DNA of 64,000 nt. It comes from Forficula auricularia (Eukaryota; Arthropoda; Insecta; Dermaptera; Forficulidae). The position numbers and the translations under genes were made by a program. Under the pieces are notes generated by a model. The model saw only the letters and a list, made by a program, of their open reading frames with translations, did no database searches and was not told the origin of the DNA. Shown piece after piece: positions 1-8,998 of this stretch (its first letter is position 1; each line of letters begins with the position of its first letter). The stretch spans positions 13,731,573 to 13,795,572 of the forward strand of contig JALMQS010000225.1 of assembly GCA_024734495.1 (NCBI GenBank). The letters are read 5' to 3'.

Positions 1-250
1 CCATTATTATCTATGACCTTTTGCCATTTTCTGGGTAACCTCATAATTCCATCGGACTAGAACTTCTGTGATTTATCGTCGAAAAACTTGGCCAAGTGAT
101 TTTCAGCGGCACTTCGATAGGCCAAATTTTTACCATCAAGAGAGTTCACACACATCTTTGACTTGGAACAAATTGACGTAACTTGGTTGGAAAGTTTTGA
201 TGCCTCCTCCGTATAGACCGGACCTTGTACAGTCTGACTACCATTTGTTT
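1..250 (-). pseudogene. Mariner transposase C-terminal fragment (left arm)
   Basis: Read on the minus strand, this gives NSLDGKNLAYRSAAENHLA, then KFFDDKSQKF, a stop, and SDGIMRLPRKWQKVIDNN. This matches the C-terminal pattern of mariner transposases, where an NSLDGK block is followed by GIMxLPxKWQKVIxxNG. The catalytic DDD domain is absent. A stop codon lies where the family usually has an aromatic residue after KSQKF, so this copy is dead. The family tryptophan in KWQKV is kept here, unlike in the right arm. Confidence 0.65.
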
Positions 251-408
251 TGATCTCTGGAAAACTCTCTTGATGGTAAAAAATTGGCCGACCGAAGCGC
301 CGCTGAAAATCACTTGCCCAAGTCTTTCGGCGATAAATCACAGAAGTTCTACACCGATGGAATTATGAAGCTACCCAAAAAATAGCAAAAGGTTATAGAT
401 AATAATGG
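1..408. repeat. Palindrome made of two inverted mariner transposase tails
   Basis: Arms at about 1-142 and 262-408 are inverted copies of each other; the left begins with CCATTATTATCTATGACC and the right ends with its near complement. Each arm, read outward, encodes the end of a Tc1/mariner transposase. The roughly 120-bp spacer is not repeated. The palindrome may continue left of the window. It could come from two adjacent inverted copies or from a fold-back rearrangement of one copy. Confidence 0.7.
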
Positions 409-427
409 TCAATATGTACTTGATTAA
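262..427 (+). pseudogene. Mariner transposase C-terminal fragment (right arm)
   Basis: The plus strand reads AAENHLPKSFGDKSQKF, YTDGIMKLPKK, a stop in place of the conserved tryptophan (TAG for TGG), then QKVIDNNGQYVLD and a terminal TAA at 425-427. This is the family C-terminus including its natural end. The AT-rich tail to about 510 (TTACCAAAAACTCGCGGAG, then ACTTTTT) may be the 3' UTR and terminal inverted repeat of the original transposon, but I cannot pair it with a left end. Confidence 0.65.
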
Positions 428-1408
428 AATTTATTTTCAATAAAGAAATTTTTTGTTCTAAAATTTACCAAAAACTCGCGGAGACTTTTTATATGATCTA
501 TTACTAAAGAGCTACGAGGACAGTATATAAGTTTTCCTCTTGGGTTTTTCAAATTGCCCCTTTTCTGCGGTATATGTATGTAAAATTTTTATATTAAATT
601 TTGAAAATGACATATCAAGGTTTGTCTTATTTTCCGGTTAACTTGCCGTTTTGTCAAAAATTGTACTATCGAGTACTTTTTTCAATCACTGTACTCATTA
701 TATTCATATGAAAATTTATAAATTTAATTCTATTGAATTTTCTGTCTTCATGTTATCTATTTTAATCTGTGGATTTCTCTTAAATAGATAAGGAAAAAAA
801 TACAATACTGAAATATGATGGCTAGAGTGATGAGACTAATGAATAATACATTTAAAATATTATAATACTGAATATTTTATCCGGTAGAAAAAGAAAATCG
901 ACTAAAATTCGATTGTGATAAGAAAAAGAACGCAAGTGTGTGTGTGTGTGTGTGAGAGTAAACTTCTAAGCTGGTCAGAATACAAAACAACCATGTCCTA
1001 TCTCTCTCCCTTTCTATTTCTATATTTCCTTCATTTCTAGAAAAAAAAAACTCGCTAAAAAGTGAATTAAAGGTGACAAAAAAACATTTCATTTATCTCC
1101 CCCTATATGACGTCTTTCGTTGACAACAGCTTGCATTAGGAAATAGAAACGTATTTTTTTCCTATTATTATTATTAATATTATTAAATAATACTCTAGGG
1201 TATATCTATATTGAATAAAATTCATATTTCTAGACATGTCGAGAATAGATTGGATTTAAATTGAAAATGGAAATTAAATCTAGATTTAATGTCAAGCGTA
1301 ACACGTCGAAAGTTAGAATAAATAAACCTCGTTTCATGTGAATGGGATTTTTTTTCTTCAAAAATTTAATAGTAATCCTCATCACTAAGATATAAATATA
1401 CAAAGAGA
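428..1408. other. AT-rich non-coding stretch, no gene seen
   Basis: No coding or structured element was recognised. It contains a short (GT)n run at about 936-954 and A/T homopolymers. Small open frames here have low-complexity translations, partly from the dinucleotide run, and look accidental. Confidence 0.6.
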
Positions 1409-1542
1409 GAAGGAGACAATAAAAGAGTGTGTCTTCTGCTGGAATTATAAATTTTATTTATTTATAACGAAACTATAGTCTCGTTATAAATAAATAAAAT
1501 TTATAATTCCAGCAGAAGACACACTCTTTTATTGTCTCCTTC
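1409..1542. repeat. Truncated ribozyme-family foldback, family A
   Basis: A near-perfect palindrome that begins GAAGGAGACAATAAAAGAG and ends with the complement ...CTCCTTC. The arms match the outer part of family A elsewhere (15223, 37687, 62854), including the CTTCTGCTGGAATTATAA block. The centre keeps only the 3' edge of the hammerhead (GAAACTATAGTC); the CTGATGA core and stem II are missing, so no ribozyme can form. LINE sequence begins directly at its right edge. Confidence 0.8.
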
Positions 1543-1545
1543 AAG

Positions 1546-2061
1546 CTTGGTCTCCTATTTAGGTCTAGACGCTGTTATACTCCCAGTCAACTTCTTATAC
1601 TGTATAAGGCTCAAATTCGTCCATGTCTCGAATATGGCTCTCATCTGTGGAGGCGTGCCTCCAAGCATTCTCTTGCTACACTGGATGCAATTCAGAAGCG
1701 AGCAATTAAACTAATAGGAGACCCGGCTCTAACCAACTCACTCGACTCCCTGGCTCACCGAAGAACCGTTTCTGCCCTTTCCCTGTACTACAGATACTAT
1801 CACGGTGTCTGTTCAGTCGAGCTGAAATAAATTAGCCCCCCTAATGCCCTCTTTACGAGAAACACACGATTTTCTAACGCTCAGCACCCCTTCGCTGTCA
1901 AATTGGATAAAAGTCGAACAAGCGCTTTCGCCAACTCTTTTATCCCTATGACCTCGAGAGACTGGAACTCGCTCCCTGCCACCATCTTTCCCGCGACTTA
2001 TAACCTTCAGCTATTTATGACCCGTATCCACAGATACCTTCGACCCCCGCCCAACCGATAA
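1546..2061 (+). pseudogene. Jockey/CR1-like LINE reverse transcriptase C-terminus
   Basis: The frame starting LGLLFRSRRCYTPSQLL continues as KAQIRPCLEYGSHLWRRAS, then LDAIQKRAIKLIGDP, HRRTVSALSLYYRYYHG, SRDWNSLPATIFPATYNL and ends at TAA 2059-2061. This is the conserved segment after the catalytic domain of Jockey-clade and related non-LTR reverse transcriptases. The polymerase core is missing, so the copy is 5'-truncated. One in-frame TAA at 1828-1830 replaces the expected glutamate-type codon. Family assignment is by recognition of this pattern; the exact clade is uncertain. Confidence 0.75.
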
Positions 2062-2462
2062 AATTCTTTCTTCTTCTTTTCACGATGGAGGGGCCAACCC
2101 AGGCCTTTAGGGGTTGCACCTTTTTGGTGTAACTCCTTCTCTCATCATTATCATGAAAAAAATCTTAATAAGAGGGGAGTGGTGGAGGCCCTATCAAACA
2201 ATAATAATAATAATTTAATGCGTAAAAGCCGAGTTTTGGGAAAGTGGTTTCAACTAGAAATGTGAAATCAATGAAAGGTGTAGAGGGACATGTGAAGTGA
2301 AAAACATGCGTTTTAGTTGAAGTTACTAGTATGTTCTCGACTCATTTAATACTAGATTGATGATGTTGGGCTTGGCAGCGCATTGGATCTCACTACTTTT
2401 TTTTGGATAACAGATTTTATTGGTCGAACTTGGCCTTTTTTTACACAGGTGTTTTTGTTGAG
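2062..2462. other. LINE 3' UTR and unassigned sequence
   Basis: About 2062-2160 looks like the 3' untranslated tail of the upstream LINE. The same order of pieces (pyrimidine-rich run, CACGATGGAGG-like block, GGGTTGCACC-like block) recurs after the decayed copy near 32.3 kb. A short AAT run lies at about 2197-2211. The rest to 2462 shows no recognised feature. Confidence 0.5.
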
Positions 2463-2658
2463 ATACTTCTGTTCGCTCCTGGTATCCGGATACAAATTTT
2501 GAAAATTTTCAGAAAATTAATAGGTGCCGCTTTATTTCAAGGGTTCAATTGGCTCGCTGTAATTCTGGCTTCATTACCAGCTCAAATTATACAGATTAAA
2601 AAAATTTATTAATTGATATATTAGAAAATTCAAGTAGGAAAATTGTTCAAAACACCAT
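2463..2658. repeat. Left part of duplicated host segment, split by BEL insertion
   Basis: This segment (starting ATACTTCTGTTCGCTCCTGG) recurs at 10857-11040 with few differences. Its continuation lies just beyond the BEL element at 10713-10787. Joined over the 5-bp duplication, the two parts match the uninterrupted copy at 10857-11121, which therefore acts as an empty-site paralogue. The nature of the 265-bp segment itself is unknown. Confidence 0.85.
2654..2658. repeat. BEL target-site duplication, left copy
   Basis: ACCAT directly precedes the 5' LTR and recurs directly after the 3' LTR at 10713-10717. Five base pairs fits BEL/Pao integration. Confidence 0.85.
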
Positions 2659-4370
2659 TGTTCAAACTTAAGAGTTTTCAGCCTTTTTTTTATGTTAATT
2701 AATTTAATTAAAATTAATTCAAATAGTTTTAAGTTTTCAATTTATCAAAAAAATATTATAGAAATTTGTTTTCATTTTCCTATTGTAAAGGATATTTTAA
2801 TATCTTTATTTAAAATATTCTAGAAAAAGATTCAATTTCACAACAAAACTGATATCTTTTCAATCAAAAATTAATTATACTGGCAGTAATTCAATACTTT
2901 GTCGTTTCAAAGGAAATTTATTTAGAGAAAAATACGAATTCCAGTCGCTGTTAAGCAAGCCTTTCGAGAGAACAAAAATACAGTCATAAAAAATGTGTGA
3001 CGTTCACCAATCAAAATCCTAGTTTTGATCACGTGACCGTCTGGGCCCTCTTCACAGCTAGTGAAACCGGGCGAGCTCAGTTGGTTTTACGCTCTGCCTT
3101 CATGTAGACCGAACTCGGGTTGCTCTGCTCGTCTTGTTAAGCGAGAGAGAACTCTACTGCCTGCGCGGCCATTGAACAGCCCATTATACAGTGGTTGGTT
3201 CGTTGTGTCCTTCCTCTTACACTGGTCGGACCCATAGGATGCTGTTCTTTGCTTTTTAGCGAGAAAGATCTTCATTGCCTTGCGAGGCCATTTTGAACAG
3301 CTCGTATACAGTAGCTGGTTCGTTGCGTTTTTTCACCCACGCTGGTGTTAATCCGCCATCTTTAAATATCTTGTTTGATTAATTATACGCTAATTATCAA
3401 CCTGAATTGACGGGTTCAAAGGAACTCCAGAGAAAAGGATTTCTCAAATTGCTTTGTTTCCAACTAATGCAAGATTTTAGTGTGGAACAAGGACGGATAC
3501 ATCCTCTTTAAGAGAAAGGCTTCAGCTAACGTTTTCAATTGACGAAAAATAATTTCTTTTGGAACAATCGTGTTGAAAAACAAGCTAAGTAGTTTAATAA
3601 TTATTTGTAAAACTGTTTATATATTAATCATTAAATATTAGAAATATTTTTCTATTATATTGAAAATAATTCACTCTTTAATTCAGAGTTGTATTACTCA
3701 ATTGATATAATTATCAATTAATTTATGAAATATTGCTATGTTACAATTAATATATTAATTATATAAAACTGTATTTATTTTATAAAACATAATGTTACTA
3801 TAACATGTGCATTTGATATTTTTCCACTGCTGATTTATTAAAAGAAAATAAAAAGTTGTTATTTTGTTTAAATATTAAATTTGAGTTTTATATTGCTTCC
3901 TCCGCCATATTTAAAAAATAAGAAATAATAAGGAGTCTTCCATCTTTGAGATATATATTTTATTTTGTTTAATAACCAATCCTGTTTTTAATTATTATTA
4001 AAAACAAAATCACTATTTATTTGAACTTTAAAAATAAGAATATTTTCCAGAACATTTACCATTTTTCAAAGTAGTTTTGATTACTAGCACATTATTCGAA
4101 CCTGCGGTCAAACCAATTCATTTAACGGTTCCTTTTTTTGAAGTCTTTGGATGCGAAGCGCTATTAAGGGTGGTTTTTCACTAACGCTTCCTGGCCCGGT
4201 ATACATCCTTCTTAGCAAAGGGGTTGATATCCAAGAATCTGTTTGCATCAACCAAAGCGTTCTGAGCTAGACTTCACGGGAAGCAAGTCCATTTAGGTGT
4301 AAACACGTTCTTCGATATTAGTCAATTGATTGAAAAATTAATTGGCCTTAAGAATCCCGACCCCCAAACA
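2659..4370 (+). repeat. 5' LTR of the BEL/Pao element
   Basis: Starts TGTTCAAACTTAAGAG and ends CGACCCCCAAACA; matched almost base for base by 8999-10712. At 1.71 kb it is long for BEL elements, which usually have LTRs of a few hundred bases. It contains an internal near-tandem duplication with a period of about 118 bp (about 3129-3351). A 62-codon minus-strand frame in both LTRs overlaps this duplication and has no recognised homology. Confidence 0.93.
3129..3351. repeat. Two diverged 118-bp tandem units inside the LTR
   Basis: The block GCGAGAGAGAACTCTACTGC at 3141 is echoed by GCGAGAAAGATCTTCATTGC at 3259. Later parts align too: GGCCATTGAACAGC with GGCCATTTTGAACAGC, and TGGTTCGTTGTGTCC with TGGTTCGTTGCGTTT. 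The same arrangement is in the 3' LTR at about 9469-9690, so it predates this insertion. It may be a promoter or enhancer duplication, but position alone suggests this. Confidence 0.65.
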
Positions 4371-4372
4371 TC

Positions 4373-4390
4373 TGGCGACCTGGTGACAGG
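4373..4390 (+). other. Probable tRNA primer-binding site
   Basis: Two bases after the 5' LTR comes TGGCGACCTGGTGACAGG. Starting with TGG fits pairing to the CCA end of a tRNA, as needed to prime minus-strand DNA. I cannot assign the tRNA with confidence. A related TGGCGACCGTTAATAAAAC block occurs at about 4495. Confidence 0.65.
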
Positions 4391-4561
4391 ACCAACCCAC
4401 AATCAGCTAACGACTGCGTGATTGAACCAACACCCAAATAGTTCTCAAAACAAATTTGTTATTAGTATTTTGAAAAATTGGTTATAAATTCTGGTGGCGA
4501 CCGTTAATAAAACAAATCTAATACTATATTAAATAAATAGCTATAAAATAGATATCTCAAG

Positions 4562-7500
4562 ATGACTCTGGAGAAGCAAATAAAACAAATAGCAGCCAGG
4601 TGGGCCTTAATAAAATTAAAAAGCAGTGAATTTTTAGAATTTATGTCGGAAAAAGAATTTAGCTCTACAGATTCTTACAATCATAGTATAGAAAAAGTAA
4701 CACAAATCTTTTTGGACATAGATAATAGCTTAAAATACATTTATGAACACGAGTTACAAAATGAAGCAACCATTATTCCGATAATTTCTGAAATTACCAC
4801 AACTTCACGCGAGCTCAATAATCTTAAATATAAACTCTTAGATAAATTATCTAAATTAAAAACTGCTAAACCGTCAAATGATTCAGAAACCAGTTCAGAG
4901 GATTCTGAACCAAAAAACATACACATAAATCTTCCAAAAATTGAGTTGGAAAAATTTAATGGTGTATACACACGTTATCCTGCTTTCAAACATCAATTTG
5001 ATGCAGCAATTGATTCAAATAATTCACTCAGCCAATGTCAAAAGCTTCAGTACTTAAAAAGTTTTTTGACTGAGGAACCTTTAAACTTAATTAGGCACTT
5101 AGATTTGACTAATCAAAATTACCAAGTAGCCATTGAATTATTAGAAAGTAAATATTATAAGTATAGAAAAATTGTTTTTGATTTAATAGATAAATTATTA
5201 AATTTAAAAAATATCACATCTCCTAATTCAAGGTTTTATCAAAGTTTAACCAGCACGGTTAGGCAAACCATTGCACAATTAAAAAATTTAAGTATTAATA
5301 CTGATCAATGGAATCCCATACTGGTAAGACTAGTGTCTTCCAAATTAGATGCAAAAGTACATCAGGACTGGTTACTCACGTTAGAAAACCATGACGAAAT
5401 ACCGAGTCTAGACACACTTTTAATTTTCATAGAAAGACAAGCAGATTCTTATTTAGATTCGCACAGTTTTAATATTAACAAACAAAAAGTACAATTTAAA
5501 GAAAGCAATAGTGCAAAATCTTTAAATGTACATGCATCTAATAAAGACCTAAGTTGCAAGCTTTGTTTAAAACAGCATGGCTTGTGGCAATGTGAAAAAT
5601 TTAAAAAGCTTTCTTTAGAAGAAAGGTCAAAGTTTGTAAATCAAAACAAATTGTGTAAAAAATGTTTTTCTCCTTCTCATTATGTAAATGATTGTAAACG
5701 CTTTAATTGTCGCTGTGGTCTTAAACTGTCTCCACTTTTACATTTTTGCAGTAATTCAAAAACGAACTCTTCACTGAAATCGGAGGGCGGAGTGGTCCAA
5801 AAAGACCCAGAGGATAAAAAGGCCGGAGAACAAACTGACACAAAGTCTTCCTCCAAGACATCAGGACACTGCGGAGTGGACGGATCCACAACGTTATTAA
5901 GCCGAGCTCTCATCAAAACACAAGACATTTCTGGACGTGAGGTACACATTCGTGCTTTCATTGATACCGGAAGTGAGATTTCTCTAATCTCAGAGGAAAT
6001 TGTTAATCAATTAGGTTTAGAAAAACAGAACGCCCTTTTGAATGTAAAAGGTTTAAAGGGCCAACACGTAACTTCATCTAAAGGTTTAGTAAATTTGAAA
6101 ATTGGTTCAGTTGTCGATGATAACTTTAAGATAGATGCACCATTCTATGTTGTAAACAGCCTAAATTTGACTATACCTTCAGTCCCTTTAAAAAGAAGTC
6201 AATTTAAATTTATTAGTGGGTTACCGTTATCAGATGGTACGTTTAATACACCCCACACCACTGGAGTCCTAATAGGAGCAGATTTATTTTCAAAATTAAT
6301 GCTAAACGACATTAGGAAAAGTCAAGATCAAAATCTTGTAGCACAGAATACCTCGTTAGGTTGGATTGTCTTCGGAAAGGCCGAAGCATTATACAAAAAC
6401 GATTTCAATTTTAATAATAAAAATACTTATGCAGCAGCAACGTTAGAAGAAATTAATTCTAATGTTTTAAAGCTGATGGACTTGGATTCGACGCCAGACC
6501 ATGCAGCAGATAGCATTTCAAATGCAGAGTTACAATTCCAATTTAGTATTAAAGAGAATGGAAGTGGCCAATTACAAGTGGCACTACCTTTCAAAATTGA
6601 TCCCCCAATTTTAGGTGACTCGCTGCACAAAGCTCTTACCATGTTAAAAAGACAAGAAGTTAAATTAAATAGCAATCCTCTATTAAAGGAAGAATATTTT
6701 CAGTACTTTGATACATTAAAAGAATTAAATTTTATTGAATTAGTAGGTCCTCTTACTATGCATGATAAAACAAAAAACAATCAACAATTTTACCTCCCAC
6801 ATTTCGGGGTATACAAGGGTGAAAATAGTCCCCTAAGAATAGTTTTGAATGGATCAGCTAAGTCTTCCTCAAAATATTCATTGAATGATTGCCTAGAGGT
6901 AGGTGACACCCTCCAGAATGACATACGTCTAGTTTTAACCAGGTTTCGCACTTACAAATTTGTAGTCACTACAGATATTGTAAAAATGTATCTTCAAATT
7001 TTAATCGATCCTGACCACCGGAATTATTTAAGAATTCTGTGGAAAGACATGCAGGAAGATGTCATAAACATCTACAGGTTTAGTTGTTTACCATTTGGAT
7101 TAGCTCCAGCGGCTTACCTAGCGATAAGATGTTTAATTTGGTTAGCAGAGAAAAATTCTGCAGAGTACCCACAAGTAGAATCTATAATTAAAAAGAATAC
7201 TTATCTAGATGATTTTTTAATAGGGAGTGATTCTCCACAAAGCCTTTTAACATTAATAAAAGATTTAAATTATGTTTTAGGTAAAGGTCATTTTAAATTA
7301 GACAAATGGGTTTCTAATTCCCCCTTAATTTTAGATCTTTTGCAAAAAGAAAAGTTTAAAAATTTTAAAACTATACGTCCTTTGGATAGAGAGAATTCAT
7401 TATTAAATTTGATTAAATACAGCCAAATAAGTTTTGTCACAGAAATAACTAGCTTAGAAAATCAGGAGCCGTTAGATAGAAAATCTAACATCCTAACTTT

Positions 7501-8749
7501 AAACCCATTCTTGGACAAATTCCACTTGTTAAGGGTAGGAGGTCGTTTAGAAGAAGCTAACATCCCCTACAACCAAAAGCATCCTTTAATAATTTCGAAA
7601 AGTTGTTACATAACTAAATTATTAGTTAGGTCTTATCATTTAAAGTACTTACATGCAGGCCCTAATGTTATTTCGGCCTTGCTCAGACTAAAATTTTGGA
7701 TAGTACAAGGGAGAAAGTTAATAAGAAAGGTTTGCCGTGAATGCATTACATGCTTCAAACAGAAGCCGCTAACCTACACACCCTTAATGGGAAATTTACC
7801 TGGTGATAGAGTCAATCCTTCACGACCCTTTGAAAATACAGGAGTAGACTTTTTCGGCCCATTCATGGTCCACTTAAATCTGAGACGAGGTTCCAAGCCA
7901 CAAAAGGTTTACGTTTCCACATTTGTGTGTTACGCCACTAAAGCTTGTCATTTCGAAGTTTGTACGGATCTCAGTACAGAATGTTTCTTAAATGCTTTAA
8001 AAAGATTTATTGCCCGCAGAGGGGTTCCCAAAAGGATATATTCAGACAATGGAACAACATTTGTCTCCGCTTCCAAAGTTGTCAGGTCGGAATTGAACCA
8101 ATTGATTTCAAAAATGAAAAATAATGAAGTAATGAAGTTCTTATCAGAGAATTCAATCTGTTGGTCTTTTGTACCCACCTACAGCCCTCACTTCGGTGGA
8201 CTTTGGGAATCATCTGTGCGTGTTTGTAAACAATACCTTAAAAGAATTGTAGGACAGAGCTTTTTAACGTTGTTGGAGCTAGAAACTCTTTTGTGTCAAA
8301 TAGAATCAATTTTAAATTCAAGGCCTTTAACCCCTCTCTCCGATGACAGTGAAAGTCTTGAATACTTGTCACCTGGACATTTTCTAGTTGGTCAACCTCT
8401 TGTACAATTACCAGTATTAGAACATTGTCAAGAAAGAAATTGTAAATTAAATCAAAGATTCAAATTCTTAGAAAATTTAAAAGCCGGTTTTTGGAAAGCT
8501 TGGTCCAATAACTATCTAAACACTTTACAACAACGGTATAAAGGTAAAACCAAAATTGTAAACCTTGTTGTAAATCAATTAGTTCTTATACAAGACAAAA
8601 ATACACTGACTAACCAGTGGAAGTTAGGACGTGTACTGGAAGTTTTTCCAGGCAAAGATGGTACCGTGAGGGTGGTTAAGTTGAAAACCCAGTTGGGAAC
8701 AATAACAAGACCAGTTGTCAAATTGGCCCCATTGCCAATAGAAATTTAG
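4562..8749 (+). CDS. BEL/Pao gag-pol polyprotein lacking RNase H region
   Basis: A 1,395-residue open frame. The N-terminal ~320 residues are gag-like, with a DUF1759-type block starting near residue 124. Cysteine/histidine clusters for nucleic-acid binding lie at about 331-395. The retroviral-type aspartic protease has DTGS at 468-471. Reverse transcriptase shows VTTDIVKMY with D805 and YLDD at 881-884. Integrase has an HHCC zinc region (H1026, H1031, C1061, C1064) and catalytic D1096, D1162 and E1216. BEL polyproteins normally carry a long segment with RNase H between reverse transcriptase and integrase. Here the frame passes from KLDKWVSNSP (about 912-921) almost directly into the pre-integrase block near 945. 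The deletion kept the frame open. The first ATG of the frame is taken as the start; no splice or frameshift is needed. Confidence 0.92.
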   Translation: MTLEKQIKQIAARWALIKLKSSEFLEFMSEKEFSSTDSYNHSIEKVTQIFLDIDNSLKYIYEHELQNEATIIPIISEITTTSRELNNLKYKLLDKLSKLKTAKPSNDSETSSEDSEPKNIHINLPKIELEKFNGVYTRYPAFKHQFDAAIDSNNSLSQCQKLQYLKSFLTEEPLNLIRHLDLTNQNYQVAIELLESKYYKYRKIVFDLIDKLLNLKNITSPNSRFYQSLTSTVRQTIAQLKNLSINTDQWNPILVRLVSSKLDAKVHQDWLLTLENHDEIPSLDTLLIFIERQADSYLDSHSFNINKQKVQFKESNSAKSLNVHASNKDLSCKLCLKQHGLWQCEKFKKLSLEERSKFVNQNKLCKKCFSPSHYVNDCKRFNCRCGLKLSPLLHFCSNSKTNSSLKSEGGVVQKDPEDKKAGEQTDTKSSSKTSGHCGVDGSTTLLSRALIKTQDISGREVHIRAFIDTGSEISLISEEIVNQLGLEKQNALLNVKGLKGQHVTSSKGLVNLKIGSVVDDNFKIDAPFYVVNSLNLTIPSVPLKRSQFKFISGLPLSDGTFNTPHTTGVLIGADLFSKLMLNDIRKSQDQNLVAQNTSLGWIVFGKAEALYKNDFNFNNKNTYAAATLEEINSNVLKLMDLDSTPDHAADSISNAELQFQFSIKENGSGQLQVALPFKIDPPILGDSLHKALTMLKRQEVKLNSNPLLKEEYFQYFDTLKELNFIELVGPLTMHDKTKNNQQFYLPHFGVYKGENSPLRIVLNGSAKSSSKYSLNDCLEVGDTLQNDIRLVLTRFRTYKFVVTTDIVKMYLQILIDPDHRNYLRILWKDMQEDVINIYRFSCLPFGLAPAAYLAIRCLIWLAEKNSAEYPQVESIIKKNTYLDDFLIGSDSPQSLLTLIKDLNYVLGKGHFKLDKWVSNSPLILDLLQKEKFKNFKTIRPLDRENSLLNLIKYSQISFVTEITSLENQEPLDRKSNILTLNPFLDKFHLLRVGGRLEEANIPYNQKHPLIISKSCYITKLLVRSYHLKYLHAGPNVISALLRLKFWIVQGRKLIRKVCRECITCFKQKPLTYTPLMGNLPGDRVNPSRPFENTGVDFFGPFMVHLNLRRGSKPQKVYVSTFVCYATKACHFEVCTDLSTECFLNALKRFIARRGVPKRIYSDNGTTFVSASKVVRSELNQLISKMKNNEVMKFLSENSICWSFVPTYSPHFGGLWESSVRVCKQYLKRIVGQSFLTLLELETLLCQIESILNSRPLTPLSDDSESLEYLSPGHFLVGQPLVQLPVLEHCQERNCKLNQRFKFLENLKAGFWKAWSNNYLNTLQQRYKGKTKIVNLVVNQLVLIQDKNTLTNQWKLGRVLEVFPGKDGTVRVVKLKTQLGTITRPVVKLAPLPIEI

Positions 8750-8998
8750 TTTATAAGTTGATAAACAAAATGATTTTGTCTAACCAAAACAAACACCATA
8801 GTACTTAAGTAATTAGTTTTAAGATCATTAAATTTTTTTAAAAAAAAAAAAGAAATGTTTATCATATGTAAAGTGACAAAGTCCATATTCTGAAAACATC
8901 TGTGAAATGTCAAAACTCACCCAGCTGTCAAAGACATTTTAAAGACTTTAGTTTTAATTCGTTAAAAGAGGATCTTTTAACAAAAATTGGGGGAGTTA
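8750..8998. other. BEL 3' untranslated region and polypurine tract
   Basis: A short AT-rich region after the gag-pol stop. A purine-rich run AAAAATTGGGGGAG ends three bases before the 3' LTR and is the likely polypurine tract for plus-strand priming. No env-like frame is present. Confidence 0.65.

Noticed and set aside
3087..3275. 62-codon minus-strand frame in both LTRs (also 9428-9616)
   Set aside because: It is preserved only because the LTRs are recent copies; it overlaps the internal duplication and matches no family known to me.
8750..8998. env-like gene in the BEL element
   Set aside because: Only about 250 bases lie between the gag-pol stop and the 3' LTR and they have no open frame.
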